The notes: generated by a model from the sequence alone, not told the origin. DNA of 64,000 nt from Persicobacter diffluens (GCF_036244895.1 NZ_BQKE01000003.1:124001-188000); one strand, 5' to 3'. Shown: positions 36,504 to 46,319, numbered from the stretch's first letter. Made by a program: numbers and translations.

Positions 36504-37050
36504 TAACTTCATACTGAAATGGTGAAACAAAATCCTGAAGACCGGGCTGTTCAAGATCCTTCTCTGAAATATTGAGAGGTATATCGGGCCAATCCACTGC
36601 AATAGAATCCCATCGAAGTCCAGCATCTCCTTTTGGCTCAAATACATGAGAGGAAATGCAGGAAAAAAGAGATTCCTCTTCCAAACTCAGAAATCCATGA
36701 GCAAAACCTTCCGGTATAAAAACAGCCCTTGGCTGATCCCCCCTTAATACAGTGGAATGTGCCTGACCATAGGTTAAGCTCCCTTCCCGAAGGTCAACCA
36801 TCACATCAAAAATGGCTCCTTTAATACAAGAGACAATTTTGCTATGCTGATAAGGTGGAATTTGAAAATGAAGACCTCTTAGTACGCCTTTTTTTGATTC
36901 GGAAATATAAAATTCCGCTACCTCTTTGTCGATCCCAAGTTCCTTAAAAGAAAGCTGGTGATACAATTTCACCAAACGGCCTCTGGAATCCGTGAAAGAA
37001 GGTATATCAAATTCAAAGCAATCAATCAGTGGTGTTAATTGGCGTTGCAT
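36496..37050 (-). CDS. RmlC-like sugar epimerase (cupin), first copy, with altered active-site tyrosine region
   Basis: 184 aa. Cupin core with His61 (LRGLHFQ), Lys71 (HSKIVSC), Asp86 (VDLREG) and IPEGFAHGF. Where RmlC has the Tyr-Tyr pair before a conserved Pro, this copy reads HVFEPK (Phe137), so the tyrosine used as general acid may be absent. That would be compatible with a different or partial epimerase activity. Its start overlaps the end of the CDP-glucose 4,6-dehydratase gene by 29 nt. The two cupins are paralogues with clear divergence. Confidence 0.78.
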   Translation of the reverse strand: MQRQLTPLIDCFEFDIPSFTDSRGRLVKLYHQLSFKELGIDKEVAEFYISESKKGVLRGLHFQIPPYQHSKIVSCIKGAIFDVMVDLREGSLTYGQAHSTVLRGDQPRAVFIPEGFAHGFLSLEEESLFSCISSHVFEPKGDAGLRWDSIAVDWPDIPLNISEKDLEQPGLQDFVSPFQYEVNG

Positions 37051-38143
37051 TTTTTGGGAGTCTGTTTTTTAGTGATTGAAAAAATTTATACTGATAATCC
37101 AATATCTGCTCTTTACAGAGCATATACGGATCGGAATTATTTTGATTTTGATACCAATGTACCGTTTGCTTAATCGTTTCCTCAAAATCCCAAACCGGAA
37201 ACCACCCTAATAAATGAAAGGCCTTGTCTGTGGCTAAATTAAGCATACCTGCTTCATGAGGCGCCTCGCCCTGCCATTGACTTTCCCAATTGCCCACCCC
37301 CCATTCCGCGATAAGAGCACTAACCAATTCGCCGACACTTCTATTAGAAGTAAGTTGTGGACCAAAATTGAAAGCCGTACAAAGGGCTTTGCCTTCATGT
37401 TCGGTCATTAGCTTCCCTAACCACAAATATCCACCGAGTGGCTCAAGGACATGCTGCCAGGGACGTGTAGCATAGGGATTTCGAACCTCTATGGTGACCT
37501 GCTGTTCTAAAGCACGAATACTATCAGGGACAATCCTGTCCAAAGCCCTGTCTCCTCCACCAATTACATTACCAGCTCTGACAGAAGCTAAACGAACTGG
37601 AGAGCGCTCTTCCAAAAAGAATGATTTATTGTAGGAGTCAATTAATAGTTCACAGCATCCTTTTGAGGAGGAATAAGGGTCAAATCCCCCCATAGCATCA
37701 TTTTCTCTATATCCCCACAACCATTCTTTATTATCATAACTTTTGTCTGTAGTAATGCAGATCAGAGAAACACTCCTATTGGCCTGACGGCATATTTCCA
37801 GAAGATTCAGCGTACCATTAACATTAACTTCATAGGTTAATCTGGGTGCTTCATAACTATTTCGCACCAAAGGCTGTGCAGCTAAATGAAAGATCAGATC
37901 CGGTGCGATCTGATTGATATATTCTTTGAGGGAAGAAAAATCCCGAACATCCCCAATACGATGGTTCATTGTCCCTCCCAAAGAGGCCAACTCGAAAAGA
38001 GAGCCTGACTCCTCCTCAAGGGCATAGCCGTATACCGTGGCACCCAAGTGTTGTAACCAAATGCTTAACCAGCTTCCTTTGAAGCCTGTATGCCCGGTAA
38101 TCAAAACTTTTTTACCCTTGTAAAATTGTTGTAATGTTTTCAA
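37022..38143 (-). CDS. rfbG: CDP-glucose 4,6-dehydratase
   Basis: 373 aa extended SDR. NAD-binding GHTGFKGSW (residues 17-25), HLAAQPLVRNSYE near 86, ITTDKSYDNKEW near 130, and catalytic Tyr157-x3-Lys161 (YSSSK). These are the specific hallmarks of RfbG. It converts CDP-glucose to CDP-4-keto-6-deoxyglucose. The usual partner glucose-1-phosphate cytidylyltransferase (RfbF) is not encoded in the window, so CDP-glucose must be made from elsewhere. Second gene of the minus-strand glycan operon. Confidence 0.9.
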   Translation of the reverse strand: MKTLQQFYKGKKVLITGHTGFKGSWLSIWLQHLGATVYGYALEEESGSLFELASLGGTMNHRIGDVRDFSSLKEYINQIAPDLIFHLAAQPLVRNSYEAPRLTYEVNVNGTLNLLEICRQANRSVSLICITTDKSYDNKEWLWGYRENDAMGGFDPYSSSKGCCELLIDSYNKSFFLEERSPVRLASVRAGNVIGGGDRALDRIVPDSIRALEQQVTIEVRNPYATRPWQHVLEPLGGYLWLGKLMTEHEGKALCTAFNFGPQLTSNRSVGELVSALIAEWGVGNWESQWQGEAPHEAGMLNLATDKAFHLLGWFPVWDFEETIKQTVHWYQNQNNSDPYMLCKEQILDYQYKFFQSLKNRLPKNATPINTTD

Positions 38144-38243
38144 AATGCTAGGTTTAGGTTGGGTAAGGAAATCTCTATAATTTTGATAACTCCTTCATAT
38201 AAAAAAGGTTGTATCCATCATTTATAAAATCCAATAATAGTGC

Positions 38244-39629
38244 TTAATAAGCATTCTCCTCTCCGCTAAATATATTCCAAACGGTCAGGAAAATGATTTT
38301 AATATCCAGGCTCAAGCTCCAGTTTTCGATATAATTCACATCATACGCTACTCGTTTTTCCATTAGCCCCTCTTCCCTTGTTTCTCCTCTAAAGCCATTT
38401 ACCTGTGCATAACCAGTAATACCCGGAGTGACAAAATGCCGCTCAGAATAACTTCTAAATTGCTTCCCGAATTGCTCCAGTTGGATCACCATGTTTGGCC
38501 TGGGGCCCACCACAGACATATCCCCTTTTAATACATTAAAAAATTGAGGTAATTCATCTATACTGGTTTTTCTCATTAAGGCACCAAAACGGGTAATCCT
38601 CCGATCGTTTTTGCTTGCCTGTAAATGACCATTTGCATTTACCCGCATTGTACGAAACTTATAACATTTGAATAATTTATTCTTTTTACCCGGACGAAGC
38701 TGCTCGTAAAAAATAGGCCCGGGAGACTCCAGCTTTATGAGTAAGGCAACTATTGGGAATAATATGGGAAAAATTAAAAAAATCACCATTAATGAAAATA
38801 GAATATCGAAGACCCGTTTCGCCAGCACATTGGAATAATATGATAAGGGAAGAGGCCTCTTCAGCACCATGGTTATATCCTTAAATGAAATCAATTCTTT
38901 TACAGACCTGTTTAGTTCTACCGACATTTGAGGGGAAATCGCCAAACTCACGCAATACAAATCACAAACATTCGAGAAACGTTCCCAGACCTCTCTACCT
39001 TTTATTTTTATATCCTCGGTCACCAAAACCAAATCTAGTTTCCCGCTACGGCATTGCTGTTCCAGCATTCGTAAGTCTGTTCCGTAACCATAAGGATCTT
39101 CAGGATTCTCATCATAATACAATCCATTGAATTGATAACCGACGGTATGTTCCTCTTCATAATATTGTTTGAGCTTATGAGCATCCTTGTCATTCCCATA
39201 AATCGCTACATTAAAATGATTGTACGCCTTATGACTATATCTTTCCAAAAGATAAACAAATACTATTCGCACAGAAGAGGTCAACAGCATTGACAGCATA
39301 TAGGAAAGTATAATAAAGGGGATAGAATAATCGGCTTTATTGAAAAAAGTAAGGACACCAATCAAAAGGCATAAGTGTAATAAAAATACCACAAAATTAC
39401 TCCTTAATATTTGAACAAGACTAAGCCGCTTGTATAAATTGGGCATCTGTACAAATGTGGATATTGCTAAAAAAGAAAGCATAAAGAATAAAAAGAAAGA
39501 TTTATACCAATCCTCCACATAGGAATTTTGAAACCTCATAAAAAAAGAAATTTCCAGGGCTGAATAAATAAAAATCACATCGAGCAGGGCGATGAAAACC
39601 AGCCAAAATTTGTTAAATCTTACCTTCAT
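38244..39629 (-). CDS. Polyprenyl glycosylphosphotransferase (WcaJ-like initiating sugar transferase)
   Basis: 461 aa. Four to five N-terminal membrane segments, a central CoA-binding-like/Rossmann region (VAIYGNDKDAHKLKQYYEEE), one more membrane segment, then the catalytic bacterial sugar transferase domain: KRVFDILFSLMVIFLIFPIL, PIFYEQLRPGKKNKLFKCYK, RKTSIDELPQFFNVLKGDMSVVGPRP and TPGITGYAQVNGFRG. It loads the first sugar-1-phosphate onto undecaprenyl phosphate. First gene of the minus-strand operon, hence the committed step of this glycan pathway. Promoter expected in 39630-39831. Confidence 0.9.
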   Translation of the reverse strand: MKVRFNKFWLVFIALLDVIFIYSALEISFFMRFQNSYVEDWYKSFFLFFMLSFLAISTFVQMPNLYKRLSLVQILRSNFVVFLLHLCLLIGVLTFFNKADYSIPFIILSYMLSMLLTSSVRIVFVYLLERYSHKAYNHFNVAIYGNDKDAHKLKQYYEEEHTVGYQFNGLYYDENPEDPYGYGTDLRMLEQQCRSGKLDLVLVTEDIKIKGREVWERFSNVCDLYCVSLAISPQMSVELNRSVKELISFKDITMVLKRPLPLSYYSNVLAKRVFDILFSLMVIFLIFPILFPIVALLIKLESPGPIFYEQLRPGKKNKLFKCYKFRTMRVNANGHLQASKNDRRITRFGALMRKTSIDELPQFFNVLKGDMSVVGPRPNMVIQLEQFGKQFRSYSERHFVTPGITGYAQVNGFRGETREEGLMEKRVAYDVNYIENWSLSLDIKIIFLTVWNIFSGEENAY

Positions 39630-39831
39630 TTTTTTGGTTTTAAAGCGTAACTATTGCTTTAACGCTCCCCACAGGCCATAGTTGGACATACAAATCAGTA
39701 AAAGCTTGCATTGGTCACGATTACAATAAGCCTATCCTTTTCCAGCTAAAAAGCATAATAATTCCTCCTGAAAACCTATAATACTGCTAGTATTTTTTTA
39801 ACTTAATATAAGACTAATCCATCACCAACCT

Positions 39832-41010
39832 ATGTGCTCGACTTATAAGACCTATCTTTTCGGCCTTATATTGGCCATTTCATCCTGCCATCCTGAAAAG
39901 TCTTTAAAAACAGGAGACTTTCTTTACTTTATGGGAGATCTGCAAAAGCAAATAAACATTTGCGAGGCAGGAGACACCTTATTCCTCCCACAAGGTCAAT
40001 ACAGTTTCGATCAAAGCCTAATAATTCAGCAGAAACACGATATTACCATCATTGGACAGGGTATGGGCAAGACTATTTTAAGCTTTCATCAGCTTTCCAA
40101 TGGCAATGGAATAGAAATACTTAATGCGGAAAATATTCATTTCAAAGGATTTACTATTTTAAATGCCCCTCTGGCCAATTTAAAAATTCAAGGTTGCCAA
40201 TACCTTCATCTGGAACAAATAGAATCTGCCTGGACATTCGAAAATAGCCAAAATAATGGCCTATTCGGGATAAACTTGGTGGATAATAAATTTATCCAGA
40301 TAAAAAACACCAAAGTTAAGCATGCCCAAAAAGCCTGTATATTGGCTCAATCCTCTCAGTTTTTAGAAGTTTCGAAAAACCAAATTGAATATAGTGAGAT
40401 AGGGCTTTCAGTCCTCAATAATCAGATTGTAGATATTTACGAAAACCAGGTAAAAAACAATGGGATTGGAATTCGAATCAGCAACAATTTGGCAGATCAA
40501 CCAGCAGATAATGTCCGGATTTTTAATAATATCATTTCACACAATAACCGAAAGGATCATTGGTGGACTTTCCACCATTATGGAATGGGCATCAAATTAG
40601 AGGGCGCCAACCAAATTGAAATTTTTGATAACCGTTTCTCAGCCCAAAATGTCTCCGCAGTACTAGCGACCAATTCGACGGTAAAAGAGGAAAAAAATAA
40701 AGCAATAAACATTTTAGGGGGCATCAACCTACATGATAATGTCTATGACTCAAGCTGGTTTGTTACCCCAAACCTCATGAACCCCTACAGCAGAAAAGCC
40801 TTTTTTGTCGCTCCCTTTAATCAGCGTGCGGTAATCTGGGTCGGGAGTAGGTCTACCAATGAACCGGTGACAGCCAAATGTTCTCCTCCCCTATTCATCG
40901 ATAATGAAAAAAATCTAATTGCTTTAAGCCCCAATTATTACCCCAAAAATCACTGCACTCCCCGACCTCTGTATGGCGTAAGAACTCAAATTTTCAATCA
41001 GCAAAAATAA
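39832..41010 (+). CDS. Lipoprotein with right-handed parallel beta-helix
   Basis: 392 aa with a lipoprotein signal (LFGLILAISSC, predicted lipidated Cys19). The mature protein shows repeated short strands with N-x-I/V ladders (ENIHFKGFTILNAPLANLKI, IEYSEIGLSVLNNQIVDIYENQVKNNGIGIRISNN), typical of pectate-lyase-like parallel beta-helix or PbH1 repeats. Such proteins are often polysaccharide lyases, epimerases or glycan-binding. Divergent from the glycan operon, so a role in processing the exported polysaccharide is an attractive inference. Confidence 0.75.
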   Translation: MCSTYKTYLFGLILAISSCHPEKSLKTGDFLYFMGDLQKQINICEAGDTLFLPQGQYSFDQSLIIQQKHDITIIGQGMGKTILSFHQLSNGNGIEILNAENIHFKGFTILNAPLANLKIQGCQYLHLEQIESAWTFENSQNNGLFGINLVDNKFIQIKNTKVKHAQKACILAQSSQFLEVSKNQIEYSEIGLSVLNNQIVDIYENQVKNNGIGIRISNNLADQPADNVRIFNNIISHNNRKDHWWTFHHYGMGIKLEGANQIEIFDNRFSAQNVSAVLATNSTVKEEKNKAINILGGINLHDNVYDSSWFVTPNLMNPYSRKAFFVAPFNQRAVIWVGSRSTNEPVTAKCSPPLFIDNEKNLIALSPNYYPKNHCTPRPLYGVRTQIFNQQK

Positions 41011-41356
41011 AAATTACCAATCCTCCTATTAGGAGCATGTTTAAAAGCCAAAAAACCAAAACCTTTAGTGATCCCGCCAATCATTCAAAAAAAGTTGCGC
41101 TTCTTATAAAAAAAGTTAAAATAATTTTGTGCTCACAAATGATCCCCTCGCCACAAAATTTTTGAAAAAAATAAAGAAGAGAGGATCATTTCCGTTTTAG
41201 ACATTTCAAAACAATTACCAAAAAACGAAATTACCCCTTACTTTAAAGACACGCTCTTTTACCATCCAAAGACCAATTTAAAACCAAATTGATCACAAAG
41301 TTAGTTTGTAATAAAGGAAATATATTCAAATAATCTAATTACAAACCTACTGAACC
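41011..41356. other. Intergenic region with one inverted repeat
   Basis: 346 nt, A/T-rich, no gene recognised. AAATGATCC (41137-41145) and GGATCATTT (41183-41191) form a 9-bp inverted repeat with a 37-nt spacer, which could be an operator or a weak hairpin. The last ~60 nt is the leader of the next gene. Confidence 0.4.
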
Positions 41357-42094
41357 ATGGAAGAAAAATCAAACCCCCTAATTGAACTATTTAACTCCGG
41401 ATATTTGAACGGAGATTTCAGATCAGTGATCAACGAACATTTTACGAAAAATTTCATCACCAAAAACGCCCCCTACCAGGGAACTACTCCAGAGTTCATT
41501 GAGTATCACGGTGCATGGCATCGCGCAAACCCTAATCGGAGCGGAAAAATATTGAAACAGTGGAGCGAGCATGATTTTGCATTTATCCATGGTGATATAA
41601 CTTTGGAGAATGGGGAGGAATTAGCAATTGCTCATCTATGTAAATTAGATGAAATTGGAAAAATACAAAAAATAGTTTGGCTGGAAATCTCTCATAATTG
41701 GATAAATAAGCCGGAAATAGAGCTCAAAACAACTGACAACACAGCAGAATCAATCCCAACAGGGGTAAAATCTGACTTAAAGGTCTGGGATTTTATTGAA
41801 GATGTACTTTTCGGCCAGAATTATAAAGCACTATACCCTTTCATAAATCAAAATTTCAACGCTAACCCAAATCACCATATTCCAAAAGGAAGTATTCTTG
41901 CCAAAATCCTCAAAAAAGACCTGGAAGCCTCCAATATTAGACTTGATTACAAAAAAGTGACACAAACTAACAGGACCGAAGGTCAAATGATCATTGAAGG
42001 TATTTCCATACTCAATGGTCATGAAAAAGAATTTGTCCTATTATTAATTATAGATAACAACACCATAACAAATTGGAAAGAATTCCATTTTTAA
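41357..42094 (+). CDS. NTF2-like/SnoaL-like protein with two tandem domains
   Basis: 245 aa, no signal peptide. Residues ~5-115 (LIELFNSGYLNGDFRSVINEHF, then YQGTTPEFIEYHGAWHRA and EELAIAHLCKLDEIGKI) and ~135-245 (WDFIEDVLFGQNYKALYPFINQNF, KGSILAKILKKDL) each have the helix-then-sheet plan of NTF2-like folds such as SnoaL polyketide cyclases. Function cannot be inferred; many are small-molecule-binding or isomerase-like enzymes. Confidence 0.6.
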   Translation: MEEKSNPLIELFNSGYLNGDFRSVINEHFTKNFITKNAPYQGTTPEFIEYHGAWHRANPNRSGKILKQWSEHDFAFIHGDITLENGEELAIAHLCKLDEIGKIQKIVWLEISHNWINKPEIELKTTDNTAESIPTGVKSDLKVWDFIEDVLFGQNYKALYPFINQNFNANPNHHIPKGSILAKILKKDLEASNIRLDYKKVTQTNRTEGQMIIEGISILNGHEKEFVLLLIIDNNTITNWKEFHF

Positions 42095-42217
42095 AAGGGC
42101 GAATAGGTTCAAAGTGGTAAATTTTTCCACTTAAAAATTTACCACTAGCAACCACTTTACCGTTTTTAAGAGCGACAGACCGCGAAGAAAAATTATTTTT
42201 ATATAAAAATCATAAAA

Positions 42218-42685
42218 ATGAAATTAAAGGCCCTTCTAACTTTTTCACTTGTTCTATATTCCATATTTGCAGTAAGTCAGGAATCTTCAAAAATACGGCA
42301 AAACCAATTCAATATAGAAGAAGGCCTTGCCCTTAAAGGCTTTGACCCTGTTTCTTATTTTGGAAAAAGACCGGCAAAAGGTAAATCTTCCTATAAACTC
42401 CGCTATCAGGGGATCACCTATTATTTCAAAAATCAGGAAAACCTTCAAAGATTTAAACGCAATCCCAAAAAATATGAGCCCGCCTATGGAGGTTGGTGTG
42501 CCTACGCAATGGGAGCAAATGGAGAAAAAGTAGAGGTGAACCCCGAAACCTTTAAAATCATCAATGATCGGCTATACCTTTTCTACAATAAATTTTTCAA
42601 TAACACGCTTGATAGCTGGAATAAAAATGAAGATCAACTCATGAGACAGGCCAACCAGCACTGGAAAAATCACCTATCACCATGA
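42218..42685 (+). CDS. Secreted YHS-domain protein
   Basis: 155 aa with a signal peptide (LLTFSLVLYSIFAVSQ). The mature part has the YHS pattern ALKGFDPVSYFGKRPAKG, then YYFKNQENLQRFKRNPKKYEPAYGGWCAYAMG. Secreted YHS proteins of this type are common in Bacteroidota and may bind metal, but their function is not established. Repeat copy E begins 47 nt after the stop. Confidence 0.8.
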   Translation: MKLKALLTFSLVLYSIFAVSQESSKIRQNQFNIEEGLALKGFDPVSYFGKRPAKGKSSYKLRYQGITYYFKNQENLQRFKRNPKKYEPAYGGWCAYAMGANGEKVEVNPETFKIINDRLYLFYNKFFNNTLDSWNKNEDQLMRQANQHWKNHLSP

Positions 42686-42732
42686 GAGATTACTCCCTTG
42701 ACCTAAATAGGATTACTAAAACATCTTTAGCG

Positions 42733-42955
42733 TTAACCCGAATTATTCACCGCTATATTTATTAGCAAATCGTAAGTGACTTATTTTCATTTCTTTAAAG
42801 CTGATTTTCTTTGAATTAAAATAGCCCAAATTTGAGCAAGCTTGGCTCTCCTCAATCATCTGTTTGATTGGGAAAAACTCGAAATAGGAAACTATTCCTT
42901 CATTTTTTCCGCCTTACAGCTAAACGAGGATAAAAACATGAATAATCCGGTGTAG
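42733..42955 (+). repeat. MITE-like repeat, copy E
   Basis: 223 bp, same orientation as copy A and close to it in sequence over its whole length. Left end TTAACCCGAATTATTCA (42733-42749), right end TGAATAATCCGGTGTAG (42939-42955), with the GAAA-loop hairpin in the core. The remaining sequence to 43105 shows no gene. Confidence 0.88.
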
Positions 42956-43105
42956 GTAACAATGGTACAAATAGCGCTTTATCACCAATCTCTCCCTACG
43001 AAAACAATAAATTTCAAAAAACAAGGCCAAGCAGCCTAAGTGCTTAAAAATTCCCGAGATAAAGTATTTTACAGCACCATTAAATCTGAAGATGTTTTAT
43101 CAGAA

Positions 43106-44008
43106 TTAACTCGCATATAAAATAAGAGCGACTCCGGTTAAAACACCAGTAAGTGGCACCATCTTTTTCCGTTTGTTTTTTTCTTTAAACAACGCTCCAC
43201 CTACAAAAACCGCTATAAAAATTTGGCTGCGCTTTATGGCAGAAAGTAACATTATCAAGGCTTCCGGATCTTCTAGTCCCCGGAAATAAAAGAAGTCAGC
43301 TAGGACTATAAAAATTCCGGTTCCGACCAGACTCCATCTGAATTGGAATGCACCCAAAGCCGATTTCCTGGGTCGCCAATACACCAGACAAACCGCACCT
43401 ACCAAAATCACCACATATAAAGAGAACCAAAATTGGACAGTCTGTGCTGCCAATCCTTGATATTGGACTAAAAATTTATCATACAGTCCACTGGATGAGC
43501 CTAGGAAAGTCGCGCCTATTATGGCCAAGACCCAACGATTGGTCTGAAAATCAATCCCCTCCTTTTTCCCTACTCGGGAGTAAATTAGCATGGAAATAAT
43601 AATCAGGGCGAATCCTAACCACTGATAGGCCGAAGGCCGTTCCCCATAAATCGTTAATGCTCCCAGCAGGGTAAAAAAAGGTCCTGCCGATCGAATGGGG
43701 CTCACAATAGTAATTGGAAGGTGTTTCATGGCAGAATAACCCAAACACCATGATCCGGTCATAATTGCCGCTTTTATGAAAATAAATACATGCTCCCGAA
43801 AACTTAAAGGGGGAATTAATAGGTTCAAATCAGCCATTTTTTCAGGCATTAACTGAGAGAGTATTAATACCGGAGAAATGACAAGCAAGCTGGTCAAGGT
43901 CGTAAAAAATAAAACCGGAAATACAGCATTCTCTTTAACACTGTGCTTTTTTGTAATATTGTGCAAGCCCAAAAATAGAGCTGCCATCAGGCCCATATAA
44001 ATCCACAT
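43106..44008 (-). CDS. EamA/DMT family transporter
   Basis: 300 aa with about ten hydrophobic segments in two repeats. MKHLPITIVSPIRSAGPFFTLLGALTIYGERPSAYQWLGFALIIISMLIYS is a characteristic EamA half, and LIMLLSAIKRSQIFIAVFVGGALFKEKN marks the second. Drug/metabolite exporter family; substrate unknown. Monocistronic. Confidence 0.82.
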   Translation of the reverse strand: MWIYMGLMAALFLGLHNITKKHSVKENAVFPVLFFTTLTSLLVISPVLILSQLMPEKMADLNLLIPPLSFREHVFIFIKAAIMTGSWCLGYSAMKHLPITIVSPIRSAGPFFTLLGALTIYGERPSAYQWLGFALIIISMLIYSRVGKKEGIDFQTNRWVLAIIGATFLGSSSGLYDKFLVQYQGLAAQTVQFWFSLYVVILVGAVCLVYWRPRKSALGAFQFRWSLVGTGIFIVLADFFYFRGLEDPEALIMLLSAIKRSQIFIAVFVGGALFKEKNKRKKMVPLTGVLTGVALILYAS

Positions 44009-44140
44009 GGCCGCAAAGGTAAAAATATTAGCTTAAATGCTTTTATGATTAAATCATTAATAAATCAATTTAAACATCAGGGTAAATTCGGTTTTCCTTT
44101 GCCCTTTGCACTAATATAGGAGTAAACAAAACCCAAAAAG

Positions 44141-44464
44141 ATGAAGCAATTTGTGTTCGCCATCATTTTACTCACAGGTAGCCTAGTGCTCTCTTATCTT
44201 CATTTTTTCCCGGAGCGTACACTCCTTACCGTCAAAGAAATACAACAGCAGGACGACTCCAGCTTCTGGGCAAAAGGAGATACAGGTGCAATCCTATTTT
44301 CTAATCAATTTAATGTAAAATTGGGAGATCAGTTTTTCTTTGAACAAGGCCTTTTTAATGATCGAATTTTGCTGATCAATAGCAATAAAAATGTTTTAGA
44401 GGAGGACATCGTTATAGGCTTATTTATGAATACGGAAGCAAAAGCGATGGCTTTAAATAAATAG
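44141..44464 (+). CDS. Small membrane-anchored or secreted hypothetical protein
   Basis: 107 aa. An N-terminal hydrophobic segment (FVFAIILLTGSLVLSYL) is either a signal anchor or signal peptide. The rest (LLTVKEIQQQDDSSFWAKGDTGAILFSNQFNVKLGDQFFFEQG) looks like a small beta-barrel, possibly OB-fold-like. No family recognised. It ends 36 nt before rlmF on the same strand and may be co-transcribed with it. Confidence 0.6.
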   Translation: MKQFVFAIILLTGSLVLSYLHFFPERTLLTVKEIQQQDDSSFWAKGDTGAILFSNQFNVKLGDQFFFEQGLFNDRILLINSNKNVLEEDIVIGLFMNTEAKAMALNK

Positions 44465-44500
44465 ATCATAAAAATTGCTGATGATTCCCTAACTTGCGGT

Positions 44501-45445
44501 ATGAAAAAAGCTGAGCAAGTCACCAAAATACACCCTGACAACCCCTATAACGCAAGTTATGACCTCCCAAAACTTCAGGAACAATACCCTGCCCTGGAGC
44601 AATATATCATCCGGAAAAAACATGGAGGACTTACCATAGACTTTTCCAATGCCGAAGCCGTCAATGCGCTCAATGCTGCCCTGATGTTGGAAAGCTGCCA
44701 ATTAAAATATTGGAAACTTCCTGTGCATAACCTTATTCCGGCAATCCCCGGGAGAATGGATTACCTTTGCCACCTTAAGGATCTGCTTGAAAAAGACAGT
44801 GAACAACCCATAGATCACAGCAAAATAAAGGGAATTGACATAGGCACCGGTGCTGGTGCTGTTTATCCAATTTTGGGCAATAAGCATTTCCAATGGAAAT
44901 TTTTGGCGAGCGACATTGATCAAAAATCCGTCAATAATGCCCTGAAAATCCTTAAGGAGAATAAGGTCAGTCGAAAAGTGATCGACGTAAAACTTCAACC
45001 CACCTCCCACTATTATTTCACTAATATTATCGGTGACGAAAGAGTAGATTTTTCCATTTGTAATCCCCCATTTTTCAGTTCGGAGGAAGAAGCTCAAAAA
45101 GCTAATCAACGCAAATGGAACCAACTGAAAGTAGAGAAATCCGAGAATAACAAATTCAATTTTCAGGGCACATCATCTGAGCTTTGGGCTAAAGGAGGTG
45201 AATTACAATTTGTCCGTCAAATGATTTTTGAGAGTAAAAGGTACCAGGATCAATGTTTATGGTTTAGCAGCTTAATCTCCAATAAAGATCATTTATTCCC
45301 TCTGAAAAAGCAATTAAGAAAAGTTGGTGTAAAAGACTTTGAGATCATTCAAATGGCGCAGGGCAATAAAGTAAGCAGATTCATCGCCTGGACATTTAAA
45401 GCTCAGGAGGAGAGAAAATCCTGGGCCAAGCAATACTGGAACTAG
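44501..45445 (+). CDS. rlmF: 23S rRNA (adenine(1618)-N6)-methyltransferase
   Basis: 314 aa. Opening IHPDNPYNASYDLPKLQEQYPALEQYI is characteristic of RlmF. SAM-binding GIDIGTGAGAVYPILG near residue 107, ASDID near 133, and catalytic N-P-P-F (SICNPPFF) near 188 identify an N6-adenine methyltransferase. Length is close to the E. coli enzyme (308 aa). Its TAG stop (45443-45445) lies within the first bases of repeat copy F. Confidence 0.92.
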   Translation: MKKAEQVTKIHPDNPYNASYDLPKLQEQYPALEQYIIRKKHGGLTIDFSNAEAVNALNAALMLESCQLKYWKLPVHNLIPAIPGRMDYLCHLKDLLEKDSEQPIDHSKIKGIDIGTGAGAVYPILGNKHFQWKFLASDIDQKSVNNALKILKENKVSRKVIDVKLQPTSHYYFTNIIGDERVDFSICNPPFFSSEEEAQKANQRKWNQLKVEKSENNKFNFQGTSSELWAKGGELQFVRQMIFESKRYQDQCLWFSSLISNKDHLFPLKKQLRKVGVKDFEIIQMAQGNKVSRFIAWTFKAQEERKSWAKQYWN

Positions 45446-45666
45446 ACCGTATTATTCTTCACAAACTTCAGTAAATCATAACAAGGATCTTTATAACTAT
45501 TTATTATGCAGAACCTTACTAATCTTCAAACAGCTCGAATTTAGAAAGGCTTACTTGCTCTTCATTCATCAGCTTCGTTGGAAAAAACTCGAAATTAGGA
45601 TTTATTTCGTCATATATTCTGCCTCGCAGCTGAATGAGGAATTTGAGCATGAATATTCCGGGCTAT
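45442..45666 (+). repeat. MITE-like repeat, copy F
   Basis: About 225 bp. Left end CTAGACCGTATTATTC is diverged. The conserved GTTGGAAAAAACTCGAAATTAG core is retained, and the right end TGAATATTCCGGGCTA is recognisable. The left end overlaps the rlmF stop codon. Confidence 0.75.
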
Positions 45667-45670
45667 TAAA

Positions 45671-45706
45671 AAACTCACCATTTCCTATGAAAGAAATGGT
45701 GAGTTT
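45671..45706 (+). terminator. Strong hairpin downstream of rlmF and repeat copy F
   Basis: AAACTCACCATTTC (45671-45684) pairs perfectly with GAAATGGTGAGTTT (45693-45706) over an 8-nt loop, followed by ACTTTT. Fourteen uninterrupted base pairs make this a good intrinsic terminator, placed beyond the inserted repeat. No convincing gene occupies the following ~140 nt. Confidence 0.7.
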
Positions 45707-45849
45707 ACTTTTAGAAAACCAAAACAGGCCTCCCATTTTATCGACCAAAACCCTGGTAACACCTCCAATTGGAAGCGCTAAATACTTTGATGGGAAATTG
45801 AAGTATTTCTTTCCATACTCCCCTGGCATTGATCATAGGACAAGTATCT

Positions 45850-46100
45850 TATAAGTCGATAATTCCCTTTCCCACCTGGTCAATCACCCCAAGTCGCTAT
45901 GCGTGGATGATTTATCTAAATAGTTTTAAACCGGTTCGTTATGGTTGGATGAACTGATTTCTTAAATAGACAAAATTGGGGGAGCTTTCTTTCGCCTCAT
46001 TCATTTGCTGCCTTGGAAAAAACTCGAAATAGAAAACTATTCCTTCATTTATCCCTATTTGCAGCAAAACGAGGATTCAAACATAAATAATTCCGCTTAA
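45850..46100 (+). repeat. MITE-like repeat, copy G
   Basis: About 251 bp, longer and more diverged than other copies. Left end TATAAGTCGATAATTCCC, core CTTGGAAAAAACTCGAAATAG with CTATTCCTTCATTT, right end AAATAATTCCGCTTAA. The rest of the gap to 46319 contains TGAGACGGTCTCTCA, a short palindrome, but no recognised gene. Confidence 0.7.
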
Positions 46101-46319
46101 GGCTCCTGCTGTGAGACGGTCTCTCAGCCAAATTTCCTTCTAATCGCACTTCCATAATGACCTGATGAATCCCGGTAGCAGATTATAGGGTGCGCCGGGA
46201 ATAATCAAAGGGTTGAACTTATGGTTCGTTCTTTATCAGGAAAAAGGGACAAGAAGCCATTGAATATTACGGCCAATAAATTAGCCGAATCAGTTTTTTA
46301 TGATTAAGCCATTTAGGAA

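Noticed and set aside
45602..45829. 75-codon minus-strand frame (MPGEYGKKYFNFPSKYLALP start)
   Set aside because: The start looks coding-like, but the frame runs through a strong terminator hairpin and repeat copy F; without a homologue it cannot be supported.
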